NCBI RefSeq assembly: GCF_033568475.1
Contig: NC_133123.1
Location: 129,986,930 to 130,050,929 of the forward strand
Direction: 5' to 3'
Source of the DNA: Henckelia pumila
Taxonomy: Eukaryota; Streptophyta; Magnoliopsida; Lamiales; Gesneriaceae
Length of the DNA: 64,000 nucleotides
Shown: piece after piece, positions 1 to 11,134 of the stretch
How positions within the stretch are numbered: position 1 is the first letter of the stretch
Layout: the number at the start of each line of letters is the position of its first letter
Notes under the pieces: generated by a model
The model's input: the letters and a program-made list of their open reading frames with translations, nothing else
Databases searched by the model: none
What the model was told of the DNA's origin: nothing
Program-made: the position numbers and the translations under genes

Positions 1-3000
1 AGAAATTGTACATAAATGGAAGCAATGATACATGTTTTATTTATCCAGCAATTCGTGAATGATTGCGAGTGATTTTGCTAGGATTGGCATTGTTTTAGTT
101 GATTAGTGTTCAAACTGTGGTAAATCATGGGATTTGAGTGGGCCGACTGTAACTGTTTGACTTGCGGTTAGTCTAGGCGTTTTCCTAGGATTGACCTAGT
201 TAGTCAGTGGACTAAGATAGTACCAACGATGAGTGGACTCATCTAGAGGCATTAAGGGTATTGTTCGGTTTAGAACATTTGGGCTTTGTTCTAGGTTGTT
301 TCCTGGAACAATAGGCTGTCTAACCTTTGTTAGGTTGAGGCTTGTGATGATGGGTTTTCATCGGGATACCAGGTCCGGTACATGCCGAGAGTTGTGGACT
401 ATGACCAGGACTAGACGTGATGGGGCGCGACCCTATGCCAGTGTTACTCTGGGAGTCCTTGTACTTCAGAGGTTATCTGGGAGCCTTGGTGCTTCAGGAG
501 ATGGCGGTGGGAAGGCTACTCAGTCTAGGGATTTGGAGACAGTCACGACAGGGTATGACCTTGGATTAGATATCAGGTTTAACATCGATGGTTCGATATC
601 GTCTGGTGTGCCAGAGATATTGTTTATGTTCTGCTATGGGAACCAGTCATGGAGGGATTTTCTTGACAAGTGTGTACTCTGAGCATATAGGTTTTAACCT
701 TTAAGTTACTGCTAGACGTGTGGATCTAGTAGGTGGACGAATTTCTATCAGCAATGACTAAGGGTTGTCATCAGAGTTGTGGTTAGAATTTTTCTGTGAT
801 AGGAATCATCCAAGAACTTGGATGGGATGCTGTTTTAAGACTTTGACTCGAATGCGAGGACTGCTCCATGATGAATGACTTCATCTGCGAGGGATTATAT
901 CAGATGTTGAGGATTGTACATGACTATTTAAGATGTGGGGAAGCATGGCCTATGACCGTGAAATCTTGGTGGTTGTTCAGGTGGGTTATTGAGGTAAGCT
1001 ACCTTAGTCTTGAACGGTTGCACAATCTTAACAAGGGATATGATCAGGAGAGTGTTCGAAGATTGTGGAAATCATTGGGATTCTTTAGTTATTCTTCTTG
1101 GACTTGACGAGTCGTGGTGTTCATTCTGAACGAACAAGGTAAGGACAGTGAGTCCAGTGGTTGCGCTAAGGACTGCCTGATATTTTCAGAGATTTAGCGT
1201 AGGATTTTCCATGGGATGGAAATGGGCTTAGTTCATCTTGATGTTTGCCTTGGGTGAACAAGACAACGATTAGTAGTGCTAAGGTGGCACGGGATCTGTG
1301 CTAGTGACTACTAGTGGTTATTGGGTAACTCTGTCAGAGTTAGGGTGATTAAGTTCAGAATACGAAGCAGCGGTCAGTAGTGCTGAAAAGGCGCAGAACT
1401 TGTGCCAAGTAAACTACTTATGTACCGTGATCTGACACCATTTGGAAATGGTTCTTTGTGGCAGCTGAGCCATAGTTATTGACCGAGCCATGCAGATTGA
1501 ATGATCAGTGGTCGTCTGACCAGATGTGTGCGAGCTTAAGTAGATCGACGAGTTCGATTGGTTGAGCCAATCAGGGTTGATCAAGATGTAACAATTAAGA
1601 AATACTTGGGATAGTATTTTGTCGAATAATGCTTATGGGATGAGTACTGAATATCATCTCAGAGAAATCGGAGATTTGAGTTATTTAGTCTCAATGATTG
1701 TCAGAGATGAATCTTCTGGGATTGCTGTAATTGGGAATGATTGCAAGTAGACTTGTATGATCAAGTTAGGTGCTAACTTGACGGTGGAGACAAACAAGTG
1801 AGTTGGTAGTTTCCAGTATAGTGAATTCTTGTTATGAAAGAAGCTGATATTGATTCAATCAATTGCTTAGTGATAGAAATAGGTCAGGAAAGGATCATGT
1901 TGTTGTTTCATGTGAGAGTTTTCCATTGAACAACAATAGTGAAGATTGTTGACCGAACATTTCGGTTTAGTGAGGGCATCTATGTATACCGTTGTGGTTG
2001 GATCCGACGAGTAGTTGGAAATGCTAATGGACATTAGCAAGGAAATATCAGTTGTCTGATCTGTGTGACATTAGCTAGGATCTGATCCTCGAGATCTAGC
2101 AGGATGTGTCACTAGTCTTCTAGCGTGAAGAATGATGCCTCTGAAATGACAGAAATAGTCAAGGATCGACTTAGTAGCCAACGAGGTTTGCTTTTGGGAT
2201 AGAAGATTTTGCAAGATCGTGACGGATCAAGTTATTTCTTTCAAGCCGTAAGTCACATCCGTGCGGACTATTTGTCAAAGATATTGCGCGTTAGCAATGA
2301 CCGACAATCAGAGATGCATTTTGTGACAAGTTACTTCGAACACAAGTATTTCCAGGATCGACTAGGGAATCAACGAATTAGATCGTTCAGTGCTGAGACT
2401 GATGCGTTCGGAAAAGGGAGAGATTTGACTATTGAGAATCTATTGGGATTGAGTTCCAGGATCAGTATGTTCAAACCTTGGGAGATTGGTTTGAGCTGAT
2501 GGTATTATCAGAGACTCTGAGTTGAGTTATACTAGGTGCAATAACTGTCAAGTTTCGAGACAGAATAGGAAGTGTATCCATATGTCTGTGCACTGTGGAA
2601 TGTCCCAGACGAGCATGGGTGGGAGCTTGCCTTAGTCTTGATGACCGTACAGTGATTGCAAGTATGTATAACTATCAGGAGAACGTTTATCGATTGAATT
2701 CATGAGGTGAATAACCTATGATCGAGTGATGTAGATCATTAGAGGTATAATAACTTCTATTGCAATGTATGCATGATTTCGCAGGCCAATGGCTAGGAGA
2801 TGACGTAGCGTCATGAATTGCAAGTGATGATAGTTATCATCAGGGCACAGTGTTGAGGTTATACTGAGAAACGTGGACAACAGAATGTACTAGACATGAT
2901 GGTTTAAGTTCCCAGTATTCCTTGGGAAGCCGGTTGTGCTTCAGGGAGAGTGGGGAGGGTAACCAGTCTAGGGAACATTGTGAGCAATTACGTTGAAGTA

Positions 3001-3516
3001 TAAACTTGAGTCAACTAGATTATCTTAAAGTGAGATTCATGTTAGAATGTGTCAGCACAATGTTGGGGATTAGTGTTTTCCTAACTAGAGGTGTTGAGCA
3101 CCGGGAACTTTTGGAACCATTTAGATGGTTAGATTCGATAAGTAATTCGACGATTGTCGTAAACCAATCAGGTTATGATTTGGTTTTCGTCAGTGTAAGA
3201 TTTCTTTTGGGACAATGATCTCGATCAAATGGGTGTTTGTATCCTTCGTGATCAGGGAGATCTTGGTCAGTTTGGAAGACGTATCAGTGTTGTGATATAC
3301 TAGTGCTAGAGGAGTTCGACTGTCGACCAGTAGCGCAGAAATTTTCAGCTGGGAAAATGTTAATGCGGTTCAGCATTAATGAAACTTGCAGAGAATTCGA
3401 TGGGAGTCAGAGTATGTTGGAGGATATTTCGACCAGACACTCGAGCAAGGGTTTCTTGTACGTTCTCGAGGTTTTACCCTAGATTTCGAGGACGAAATCT
3501 TTTAAGGGGGGGAGAA
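1..3516 (+). mobile_element. Element A: decayed internal region of a Ty3/gypsy-like LTR element
   Basis: No open frame here encodes a recognisable protein; all frames are broken by stops. The right end carries a gypsy hallmark: a conserved block around 3485-3503 (GAGGACGAAATC, the tail of pol in many chromoviruses), then a purine tract AAGGGGGGGAGAA ending at 3516, directly before an LTR that begins TGTAGTAACCC. The + strand around 590-700 shows weak resemblance to the reverse transcriptase segment of element B at roughly the expected distance from the LTR, so this is probably a decayed pol and not unrelated DNA (inference). The left end of the element lies outside the window. Confidence 0.65.
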
Positions 3517-3674
3517 TGTAGTAACCCGTATCCATAATTAGCGATTAATGAGTATATTAATCATGTAATCATGTTTAGATTAAGTAAAACATGATTAAGG
3601 AAATTTCAGAAGGGTTAACGGAGTTCATAAATGGATCCAGGACACTCGAAAATGGCTTAGAAGGTCCCAAGACT

Positions 3675-3930
3675 CGAGTGGGATCGGAACCACCGATCCA
3701 GGATCGGAGCTTCCGATCTTGGTGACATCGGAACCAAATCGGAACCACATCGGAAGCAAGGAGATCGGATCTTCAGATCAGCGATCGGAGCTTCCGATCG
3801 ACTGTCGGTGACAGGTGTGTGGTTGTATGTGGTTGAGATTGACACGTGGCATCGGAGCTTCCGATCGGAGGAACGGAGCTTCCGATCTGCACGTTCGGAG
3901 CTTCCGATTAGGAACGGAGCTTCCAATCGT
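3675..3930. repeat. Cluster of ATCGGAGCTTCCGAT palindromes in the LTR of element A
   Basis: About seven exact or near copies of a short self-complementary motif (core CGGAGCTTCCG) lie at irregular 20-60 bp spacing. They end about 5 bp before the TATA box of the same LTR, so they occupy the U3 enhancer position. Related motifs (TCGGAAGCTCCGAT, TCGGTGCTTCCGAT) occur in the probable solo LTR at 43882-45397. Confidence 0.8.
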
Positions 3931-3934
3931 TGTC

Positions 3935-3944
3935 TATAAATATA
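3935..3944 (+). promoter_or_regulatory. TATA box of the element A LTR
   Basis: TATAAATATA lies directly after the palindrome cluster, followed by a pyrimidine-rich leader (about 3968-4000), as expected for an LTR core promoter. The leader is cut 170 bp downstream by element B. Confidence 0.6.
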
Positions 3945-4108
3945 GGTGCGAGGGATTCATTTCAAAGCGCACCGAATTCCTCTCCTTCGCCCTCGTGGCT
4001 CTATTTTAGGGCTTTGGGTACTCTTATTTTAGAGTTGGAGTAAGGAACATATTTTAGTATAGTCGGACAGTGTCTGACATAGTAGCGGAGCAGTGCTCGT
4101 GTAACGGA

Positions 4109-4113
4109 GCAGT
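4109..4113. repeat. Target-site duplication GCAGT, left copy, of element B
   Basis: GCAGT directly precedes the LTR start TGTGAGACC at 4114 and recurs directly after the right LTR at 13185-13189. Five bases is the size made by Ty3/gypsy integrases. Confidence 0.95.
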
Positions 4114-6163
4114 TGTGAGACCTCGATTCTAAACCACTAATCTCGGATTAAACAACAATTAAGCGAACAAGAATCCAAGAGTAAAACAAGTCAAAGTTTT
4201 TTTTTTTTTTTTTTTTTAAAACGCCGCGCGCCCGCGCGAGGAACCAAGCTCGCGCGCGCGCGGGCAAACAATTCCGAGGCCCAACGGAGGCCTCGCGCGC
4301 GCGCGAGGAACGCCTCGCCCGCGCGCGGAAGGCCTGGGCATAAAATGCTCAGGCTGCAGAAAAAAAAAAAAGAAAGGATTCCGCGCTTGGTCCGACATGC
4401 CTTCAAATACAAATGCAATAACAGGGTGTAGGGAAACATGCCATAACAAGTCATGCTTTCAGAAGGCCTAAAAACAACCAGAAGTCTAAATCGATAAAAC
4501 AACAACATACTTCGATTTCAGATTACAATCCGAATACAAACTAATTCGAATAACAAAACATATCAAGTTCGAGTTCTAACATGCTTCAATCTTAAACTAG
4601 ATAAACATGCTAATTCGACTTCTAAACCGAGTCTCACTTCTACTACTTGCCCTCGAAGCTAACCATGCCTCTTCTGACTTGTTCCTGCCCCACCTGTTGC
4701 CAAGTACACATACAAAACAAAGCAATAGCCGGATAACCGGTGAGAACGACATTCCCAGTAAAAGCAACATAACAAGTAATACAAGTAACAAACATGCTTT
4801 CAATACAATAACGAAATCAATAACATCGTAATGAAATGCATGTCTTTAAACAGGGATATCAAATCTGATAACGAGGGATTGCTGTTGTGCCTTTGGGATC
4901 CCGAGGATAAGATCACGTAACAACTCACCGACTCTCCCAATCGAGGTGGTGCCATGTATCTCACTCCTCTAGACTTTGAGCAACTATAATGAGTATGCTA
5001 GCACCAGACGAAACGACTACGACCTGGGCCACTCAATCATAGTTCCCAAACATCTAAACAAAAAGGACGGTTCTGCCCGCTGAAACAAGATTGGCTCAAG
5101 ATGAATGCATAACAGAACATAAAACATAATCCTTTTAACAAAACCAATACAATCAAACAATACACAAGTTCCTCATGCTAGAACAAGTGTAGATGCAAGT
5201 ATGAGATTTCAAAAGGGAAAACTCGAGAACCACAGTCCCGAGTATGCTATCCCGCTACGATGACTGCTTTTACCTTTCAATGCAGTAGCTCCAACTCTGG
5301 ATAAGCTACAAAAGAGATTGTATAAACAACTACACAATCTAACAACAACAAGGCAACGGTTCAAGGAAAACTCTTTATACCGTTCTTCGTCCAATTCTCT
5401 GAAACGATCAAACAGCTGCTAACTCTGGGCTTGACAACTCCAAACGAATCTGTTCAGATAAAAGAGATGATTGATCAATAACCACGATCAACTTACAAGC
5501 CAAGTTCATAACTCAAAACGGTTCGAAATTCCCAAAACTCTAACCGACGGCATAACGGCTATAACTGAACAAACCGGCAACGCAGACAGCAGTTCAATAC
5601 CGATATCAACTCGATTCAAAGCTAATACAACAACAACAAGACAAACCCAACAAATCTCAAAAGCTAGATTTTCGAATAATACTTCCAAAAATCATAACAA
5701 TTCCAAACGTCGCTCTATTTCAAAACTGACAGATAATAAACGATCAGAACTCTGTAGAGAACAACATACTCGAATCTAACTCGATTCTAACAACATCCAA
5801 AAACTAGAATGCGTCCGATCGTAGAAGAACTTACAATATAACAGAGCTCTCACTGCTGTGATCGATAATCTGCCTTCAGAAATAATTTCCAACGGCTAGA
5901 TCGACCGGAAATCAAAATCACAAAGCTTGAAAAGTGTTGGAGGCGTCTTCAATGGTGGAGCTCGGTTGTGAGGAGGAGGAGGAGGAGTGCTTTCAAAGTC
6001 AACAAATGAGTAGATAATATAACAAATCCAATATTTGCGTTTTAGTCCCTGAAATTTCCAAAATTTGCAAAAAGAACCCTGATCAAAATAAAGTCGGCTC
6101 GTGAACTCTGCAATCTCCGATTAACTCAAATAAACTCATTTAAGATAAAAACGGGGCGTTACA
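4114..6163 (-). repeat. 3' LTR of element B
   Basis: 2050 bp, nearly identical to 11135-13184. It holds a T-run and very GC-rich CGCGCG inverted motifs (4198-4330) near its inner low-coordinate end, and an ACTTAC block (5829-5834) that reads GTAAGT on the element's sense strand. Confidence 0.93.
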
Positions 6164-6176
6164 ATTCTCCCCCACT
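6164..6176 (-). other. Polypurine tract of element B
   Basis: On the minus strand this reads AGTGGGGGAGAAT and abuts the 3' LTR; plus-strand DNA synthesis is primed at such tracts. The block just upstream (GATTTCGAGGACGAAATC type) is the conserved pol tail also seen in elements A and C. Confidence 0.85.
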
Positions 6177-6261
6177 AAGAAGAGATTTCGTCCTCGAAAT
6201 CAACGAGAACCACAACTCATAAGATAGAATAAAGAACTAAAGACAGTAAGAAGAACTCACG

Positions 6262-9200
6262 TCATCCGAACAACTCTGGAAAACGTTGTCTCATGTCAGA
6301 TTCTGTCTCCCAAGTCGCTTCCTCAACGCCGTGACGGCTCCACTGCACTTTCACCAATGGAATCAACTTGGTTCTGAGTTGCTTTTCTTTCCGATCAAGG
6401 ATCTGAATCGGTCGCTCAAAATAGCTCAGGGTCTCGTCTAACTCGGCTTCGTCAGGCTGAAGGATATGAGAAATATCTGGTTGATACTTTCGCAGCATAG
6501 AGACGTGAAAAACGTCGTGAATACCAGATAAAGACGGAGGAAGTGCAAGTCTGTAGGCAAGATCGCCTATTTTCTCGAGAATTTCGTACAGACCGATGAA
6601 TCTCGGAGATAACTTTCCTCTCTTACCGAATCTGACGGTGCCTCTGAACGGAGAAATCTTAAGGAATACACGGTCTCCCTGCTCCAAACTCAGAGGTCGA
6701 CGTCTGACATTCGCATACTTCTCCTGTCTATCTTGAGCTGACTTCATTCTGGTCTGAATGATCTTAACCTGCTCTGCCATATCTCTAAGCATCTCCGGTC
6801 CCAAATCTGGTGACTCGGACAATTCATCCCAAAACAACGGAGATCGGCACTTTCTACCATACAAAGCCTCAAAAGGCGCCATACCGATACTCGCTTGGAA
6901 GCTGTTGTTGTAAGAAAACTCGACAAGAGGCAAAGAATCCTGCCAACTAGTGCCAAAGTATAGCACTACCGCTCGCAGCATATCCTCCAACGTCTGGATA
7001 GTCCGCTCTGACTGTCCATCTGTCTGAGGATGATAAGCTGTACTCAGATGCAATCGAGTACCAAGTGCCTCCTGAAGACTGTGCCAGAAGTGAGAAGTGA
7101 ATCTAGGATCTCTGTCTGAAACGATCGACTTCGGCACACCATGCAATCTCACAACATTGCTAACATACAACTCAGCCATCTGATCATGAAGATACGTCAT
7201 CCTGTACGGAATAAAACACGCAGACTTCGTCAATCGGTCGATCACTACCCAAATAGCATCGCATCCTCGAACGGATCGTGGTAGTTTCGTGACAAAATCC
7301 ATAGAAATATGATCCCATTTCCATTCAGGAACAGATAGGCTGTGCAAAAGACCACCTGGTCGCTTCCGCTCTGCTTTCACTTGCTGACAATTCAAACACC
7401 GAGATACAAATCTCGCAACATCGTCCTTCATTCTCTTCCACCAGAACTGACTCTTCAGATCGTTGTACATCTTACGACCTCCAGGATGAACGCTAAACCG
7501 ACTGCAATGAGCCTCTCGAAGAATACGCTGTCTCAACTCCGAAATATCAGGCACAACAATACGGTTATTCACAAACAAAACGTCATCTCTAACCTGGAAT
7601 TCTGACTGATGCCCAGTTCTGAATTTCTCTACTGAAACCTGAATGCTCGGCTCAGACTTCTGTGCTTCTCTGATTGCAACAAACAACTCCGGCTCGGCTT
7701 GAATAGCAAACACTCTGATAGTATCCCTATCTGTTTCAAACTCTAAACCAGAAGTGCAAAAATCATCGACCAACTGAGAAACACCGATAGTTGAAAGAGA
7801 TAAAGAACAAAGCTTTCGGCTCAAGGCATCTGCAACTGCATTCGACTTCCCTGGATAATACTTGATCTCACAGTCGAAATCCTTCAACAGATCTAACCAT
7901 CTCCTCTGTCTCATATTCAGCTCTGCTTGAGAAAACAAGTACTTAAGACTCTTATGGTCAGAAAAGATCTCGAAAGACTCACCATAAAGATAGTGACGCC
8001 AGATCTTCAGAGCAAAGACGATCGCAGCTAGTTCAAGATCATGGACCGGATAACGAGTCTCATGCGGTTTCAGCTGCCTTGATGCATACGCCACCACATG
8101 CTTATGCTGCATAAGAACACAACCCAAGCCTCGGTTAGAAGCATCACAATAGACTGTGAACCCTCCAGTACCCTTCGGAATAGTAAGAATTGGAGCACTG
8201 GTCAGTCTCCTCTTCAGATCAACAAAGCTAGCCTCACAATCTGAAGTCCAGACAAAAGGCGCATTCTTCTGAGTCAGCTGGGTAATAGGCTTGGCAATAG
8301 ACGAGAAACCCTCGATGAAACGACGGTAATAACCAGCTAAACCCATGAAGCTTCGGATCTCAGGTACTGATGTCGGTCTAGGCCAATTCATAACCGCTTC
8401 GATTTTGCTGGGATCGACAGAAATCCCATCTTCAAAAATAATATGACCGAGAAAGACAACTCGATCTAACCAAAATTCGCATTTCGATAGCTTGGCAAAC
8501 AACTGCTCAACTCGTAAAATCTGCAAGACGATTCTCAAGTGCTCTGCATGGTCAGTACGGTTCTTCGAGTAGATAAGAATATCATCGATGAAAATAATGA
8601 CGAACTCATCTAAATAACGCTGAAAGATACGGTTCATCAAACCCATAAAAACAGCTGGAGCGTTAGTCAAACCGAACGGCATGACTATAAACTCAAAGTG
8701 ACCATACCTCGTTCTGATTGCGGTCTTAGGAACATCTTCCTCTCGCACTCTCAGCTGATGGTAGCCTGACCTCAGATCAATCTTAGAGTAGACAGAAGAA
8801 CCATGCAGTTGATCGAACAAGTCATCTATTCGGGGTAAAGGATACTTGTTCTTAACTGTAGCCTGATTCAATTGACGGTAGTCGATACAGAGCCGCATAG
8901 AACCATCCTTCTTCCGAACGAATAGAACAGGAGCACCCCAAGGCGATACACTAGGTCTGATGTATCCCTTGGCAATAAAATCCTCAAGCTGCTCCTTCAA
9001 CTCTCTCAATTCAACAAGTGCCATACGATAAGGAGCTTTTGAAATAGGTTGAGTACCTGGCACTAAGTCAATGCTGAATTCAACCTCTCGAATGGGTGGC
9101 AATCCAGGAACATCTTCCGGAAACACATCAGCAAAATCTCTAACCACTGGTAAGTCAACCAAAGCTGGGCTAGATTTCAGTACATCAACCGCATAAACCA

Positions 9201-10851
9201 AAAATCCTTCTGCACCTATCTGTAACAAACGAGTCATAGATAACACTGAAATCAAAGGAATTCTAGATCGAGAACCCTTACCAAAGAATTTCCACTCGTC
9301 TGCCATTTCAAGTCTGAACCTGACAACCTTCAGAAAACAATCAACTGTCGCCCTGTACTTGGTTAAAGCATCTATCCCGACAATACAATCAAAATCTGAC
9401 AGCCCAAGTACAATACAGTTGAATTCTAACAAATTCCCCTCAAAACAAAGTTCACAGTTCCTGACTAGTCGGACAGAAACAATTCCTCCACCCAAAGGTG
9501 AAGTAACAGCTACTACTGTAGGCAACAATTCAGTTGGCAAAGCATGCAATAACACATATTTCTCAGAGATAAAGGAATGGGAAGCACCTGTATCTATCAA
9601 GACATGAGCAGAATGACCGAAAATCGAACAGTTACCTGCTATGACATCGTCAGGTGCTGCCTGAGCCTGATCCTCTGTCAATGCAAAGACTCGTGCTTGC
9701 TGTCTCGGAGGCTGATTTGCACTAGAGCTACCTCCCTGTCTGTTCTGCTGTTGCTGGGGTTGGAAAGAGTGCACTGCAGACGACTGCCTCTCCGGCTGAG
9801 CTGCAGGTCTAGACGAACTCCCACTCTGAGCTCTATCTCTATTACGTTGAGGGCACACTTTAGAGAAGTGTCCCGGTTGCTGACATGTGTTACAATTGCC
9901 GAAGACTCCCACACACTGATCCGGTGAGTGTCTTCCTCCACACTTGCTGCAGTACAAGGATAATGACCCAGAACTCGGTCCTGAACCGAATTGCTTCGAA
10001 CCACTGGAACTGGACGAACTGTTCCCCTGTCTCTTGAACTGTTTACCTCTTGCCTTGTACTGATCTTTTCTGTTTCCCCCACTGTTTCCACCTTCATACC
10101 TCTGCTGCTGGTTCTGATGTTGAGGTGGCTGATTCTGGTACTGAGATGGTTGGTTCTGATACTGCCTCTGCTGCTGAGGTGCCCCCTGATTACCTCTTTG
10201 CCTCCACAAGCCTGCTTCTCCTCCCTTTGCGTAATTCATGGCATCCGCAAAGTTGCTAGGCCTTTTGGTGTTAACCAACGTGAAGACATCGGGGTTCAAC
10301 CCGTTGATGAACTGATCTGCCTTAGCTTCTTCATCTCCGGCAATTAGCGGTGCAAAACGCAACAGACTATCGAACTTAGCCACGTACTCTTCAATGTTCA
10401 GATTCCCTTGCCTCAGATTTGCAAACTCTGCTCCCTTATCCTTACGATACGAGATAGGGAAAAACCGCTTATAAAACTCAGATTTAAAAAGAGTCCAAGT
10501 AACCTCTGTACCTCTGCTCTCAATTGCTTTCTTTGTCATGATCCACCAGCTCTTAGCACCACCACGCAGCTGATGAATTACTAACCTGATTCGGCGGTCA
10601 TCTGTGTAGTCAATGGAATCAAACAACTGATCCATATCATCCAACCAACTCTCACAGTCAACTGGATTTTCTGAACCCATCAACAATGGCGGATTGAACG
10701 ACTGAAACCTCTTCAGCAAGGTTTCCATAGGAGTCGCTGAAGCATCCAACTGATCAACCTCAGTGCTAGCTTGCTCAGTCGCAGGGATAACTGGTTGTGT
10801 GTTTCTGTTTATCACTCGACGAGGACCCATCTGATAATCAAAGGTTAGCAC
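6262..10851 (-). CDS. Gag-pol polyprotein of element B (Tekay-type, apparently intact)
   Basis: Single 1529-codon frame encoding all functions for copying and integrating the element. Domains in order: Gag core about residues 60-215; Q/S-rich linker; two CCHC-type zinc knuckles (C301/C304/H308/C313 and C320/C323/H328/C333); aspartic protease with DTG at 420-422; reverse transcriptase about 605-780 with FIDD at 754-757; RNase H with D903, E940, D965 and D1008; integrase with zinc-binding H1115/H1122/C1152/C1155 and catalytic D1185, D1246, E1282 (D-35-E spacing); and a C-terminal chromodomain (about 1480-1529), which in chromoviruses directs insertion into heterochromatin. All key residues are present and there are no stops, so it may be autonomous. 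The ATG at residue 8 (MGPRR) is as likely a start as the first Met. Confidence 0.95.
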   Translation of the reverse strand: MLTFDYQMGPRRVINRNTQPVIPATEQASTEVDQLDASATPMETLLKRFQSFNPPLLMGSENPVDCESWLDDMDQLFDSIDYTDDRRIRLVIHQLRGGAKSWWIMTKKAIESRGTEVTWTLFKSEFYKRFFPISYRKDKGAEFANLRQGNLNIEEYVAKFDSLLRFAPLIAGDEEAKADQFINGLNPDVFTLVNTKRPSNFADAMNYAKGGEAGLWRQRGNQGAPQQQRQYQNQPSQYQNQPPQHQNQQQRYEGGNSGGNRKDQYKARGKQFKRQGNSSSSSSGSKQFGSGPSSGSLSLYCSKCGGRHSPDQCVGVFGNCNTCQQPGHFSKVCPQRNRDRAQSGSSSRPAAQPERQSSAVHSFQPQQQQNRQGGSSSANQPPRQQARVFALTEDQAQAAPDDVIAGNCSIFGHSAHVLIDTGASHSFISEKYVLLHALPTELLPTVVAVTSPLGGGIVSVRLVRNCELCFEGNLLEFNCIVLGLSDFDCIVGIDALTKYRATVDCFLKVVRFRLEMADEWKFFGKGSRSRIPLISVLSMTRLLQIGAEGFLVYAVDVLKSSPALVDLPVVRDFADVFPEDVPGLPPIREVEFSIDLVPGTQPISKAPYRMALVELRELKEQLEDFIAKGYIRPSVSPWGAPVLFVRKKDGSMRLCIDYRQLNQATVKNKYPLPRIDDLFDQLHGSSVYSKIDLRSGYHQLRVREEDVPKTAIRTRYGHFEFIVMPFGLTNAPAVFMGLMNRIFQRYLDEFVIIFIDDILIYSKNRTDHAEHLRIVLQILRVEQLFAKLSKCEFWLDRVVFLGHIIFEDGISVDPSKIEAVMNWPRPTSVPEIRSFMGLAGYYRRFIEGFSSIAKPITQLTQKNAPFVWTSDCEASFVDLKRRLTSAPILTIPKGTGGFTVYCDASNRGLGCVLMQHKHVVAYASRQLKPHETRYPVHDLELAAIVFALKIWRHYLYGESFEIFSDHKSLKYLFSQAELNMRQRRWLDLLKDFDCEIKYYPGKSNAVADALSRKLCSLSLSTIGVSQLVDDFCTSGLEFETDRDTIRVFAIQAEPELFVAIREAQKSEPSIQVSVEKFRTGHQSEFQVRDDVLFVNNRIVVPDISELRQRILREAHCSRFSVHPGGRKMYNDLKSQFWWKRMKDDVARFVSRCLNCQQVKAERKRPGGLLHSLSVPEWKWDHISMDFVTKLPRSVRGCDAIWVVIDRLTKSACFIPYRMTYLHDQMAELYVSNVVRLHGVPKSIVSDRDPRFTSHFWHSLQEALGTRLHLSTAYHPQTDGQSERTIQTLEDMLRAVVLYFGTSWQDSLPLVEFSYNNSFQASIGMAPFEALYGRKCRSPLFWDELSESPDLGPEMLRDMAEQVKIIQTRMKSAQDRQEKYANVRRRPLSLEQGDRVFLKISPFRGTVRFGKRGKLSPRFIGLYEILEKIGDLAYRLALPPSLSGIHDVFHVSMLRKYQPDISHILQPDEAELDETLSYFERPIQILDRKEKQLRTKLIPLVKVQWSRHGVEEATWETESDMRQRFPELFG

Positions 10852-11117
10852 ACGAGATATCTCAATTCGCTACCATCAGTGCCCTTACAACCGCTTGGAA
10901 TACCGAATACCAGTCGAGAACAGAAACAGTTATATCTCAAGTAGATCATGCTTTATTAATTTAAATCACACAACCATGTAATTCAAATAATGCTCAAACA
11001 ATAAAGCATGCTCGCATGGAATTAAGTACACAATTAAATAATTCAAACACATGCGAGGAGTCATTACACACAGACTCGATCTACCCCGCTCACTCTAGTT
11101 CGACCAAGAATCTTAAC

Positions 11118-11129
11118 GCTTTGATACCA
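11118..11129 (-). other. Primer-binding site of element B (initiator Met tRNA)
   Basis: The minus strand reads TGGTATCAAAGC five bases inside the 5' LTR. It differs by one base from the usual plant initiator-tRNA complement TGGTATCAGAGC. This places the 5' LTR at high coordinates and fixes the minus orientation. Confidence 0.9.
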
Positions 11130-11134
11130 CTTAA

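Noticed and set aside
233..3218. Open frames of 70-149 codons in the left 3.2 kb
   Set aside because: They match no domain, lie in several frames of a decayed retrotransposon interior, and end before the pol-tail block.
3675..3930. Regularly repeated short motif resembling a CRISPR-like array
   Set aside because: Spacing is irregular, the motif is palindromic and varies, it lies in a plant LTR just before a TATA box, and there are no cas genes.
4191..5779. Paired open frames repeated at 11234-12800
   Set aside because: They lie inside both LTRs of element B, so their repetition reflects LTR identity, not gene duplication.
11118..11129. tRNA-like sequence (tRNA gene fragment)
   Set aside because: Only the 12-base complement of a tRNA 3' end is present next to an LTR, so it is a primer-binding site. 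I found no full tRNA or rRNA gene in the window.
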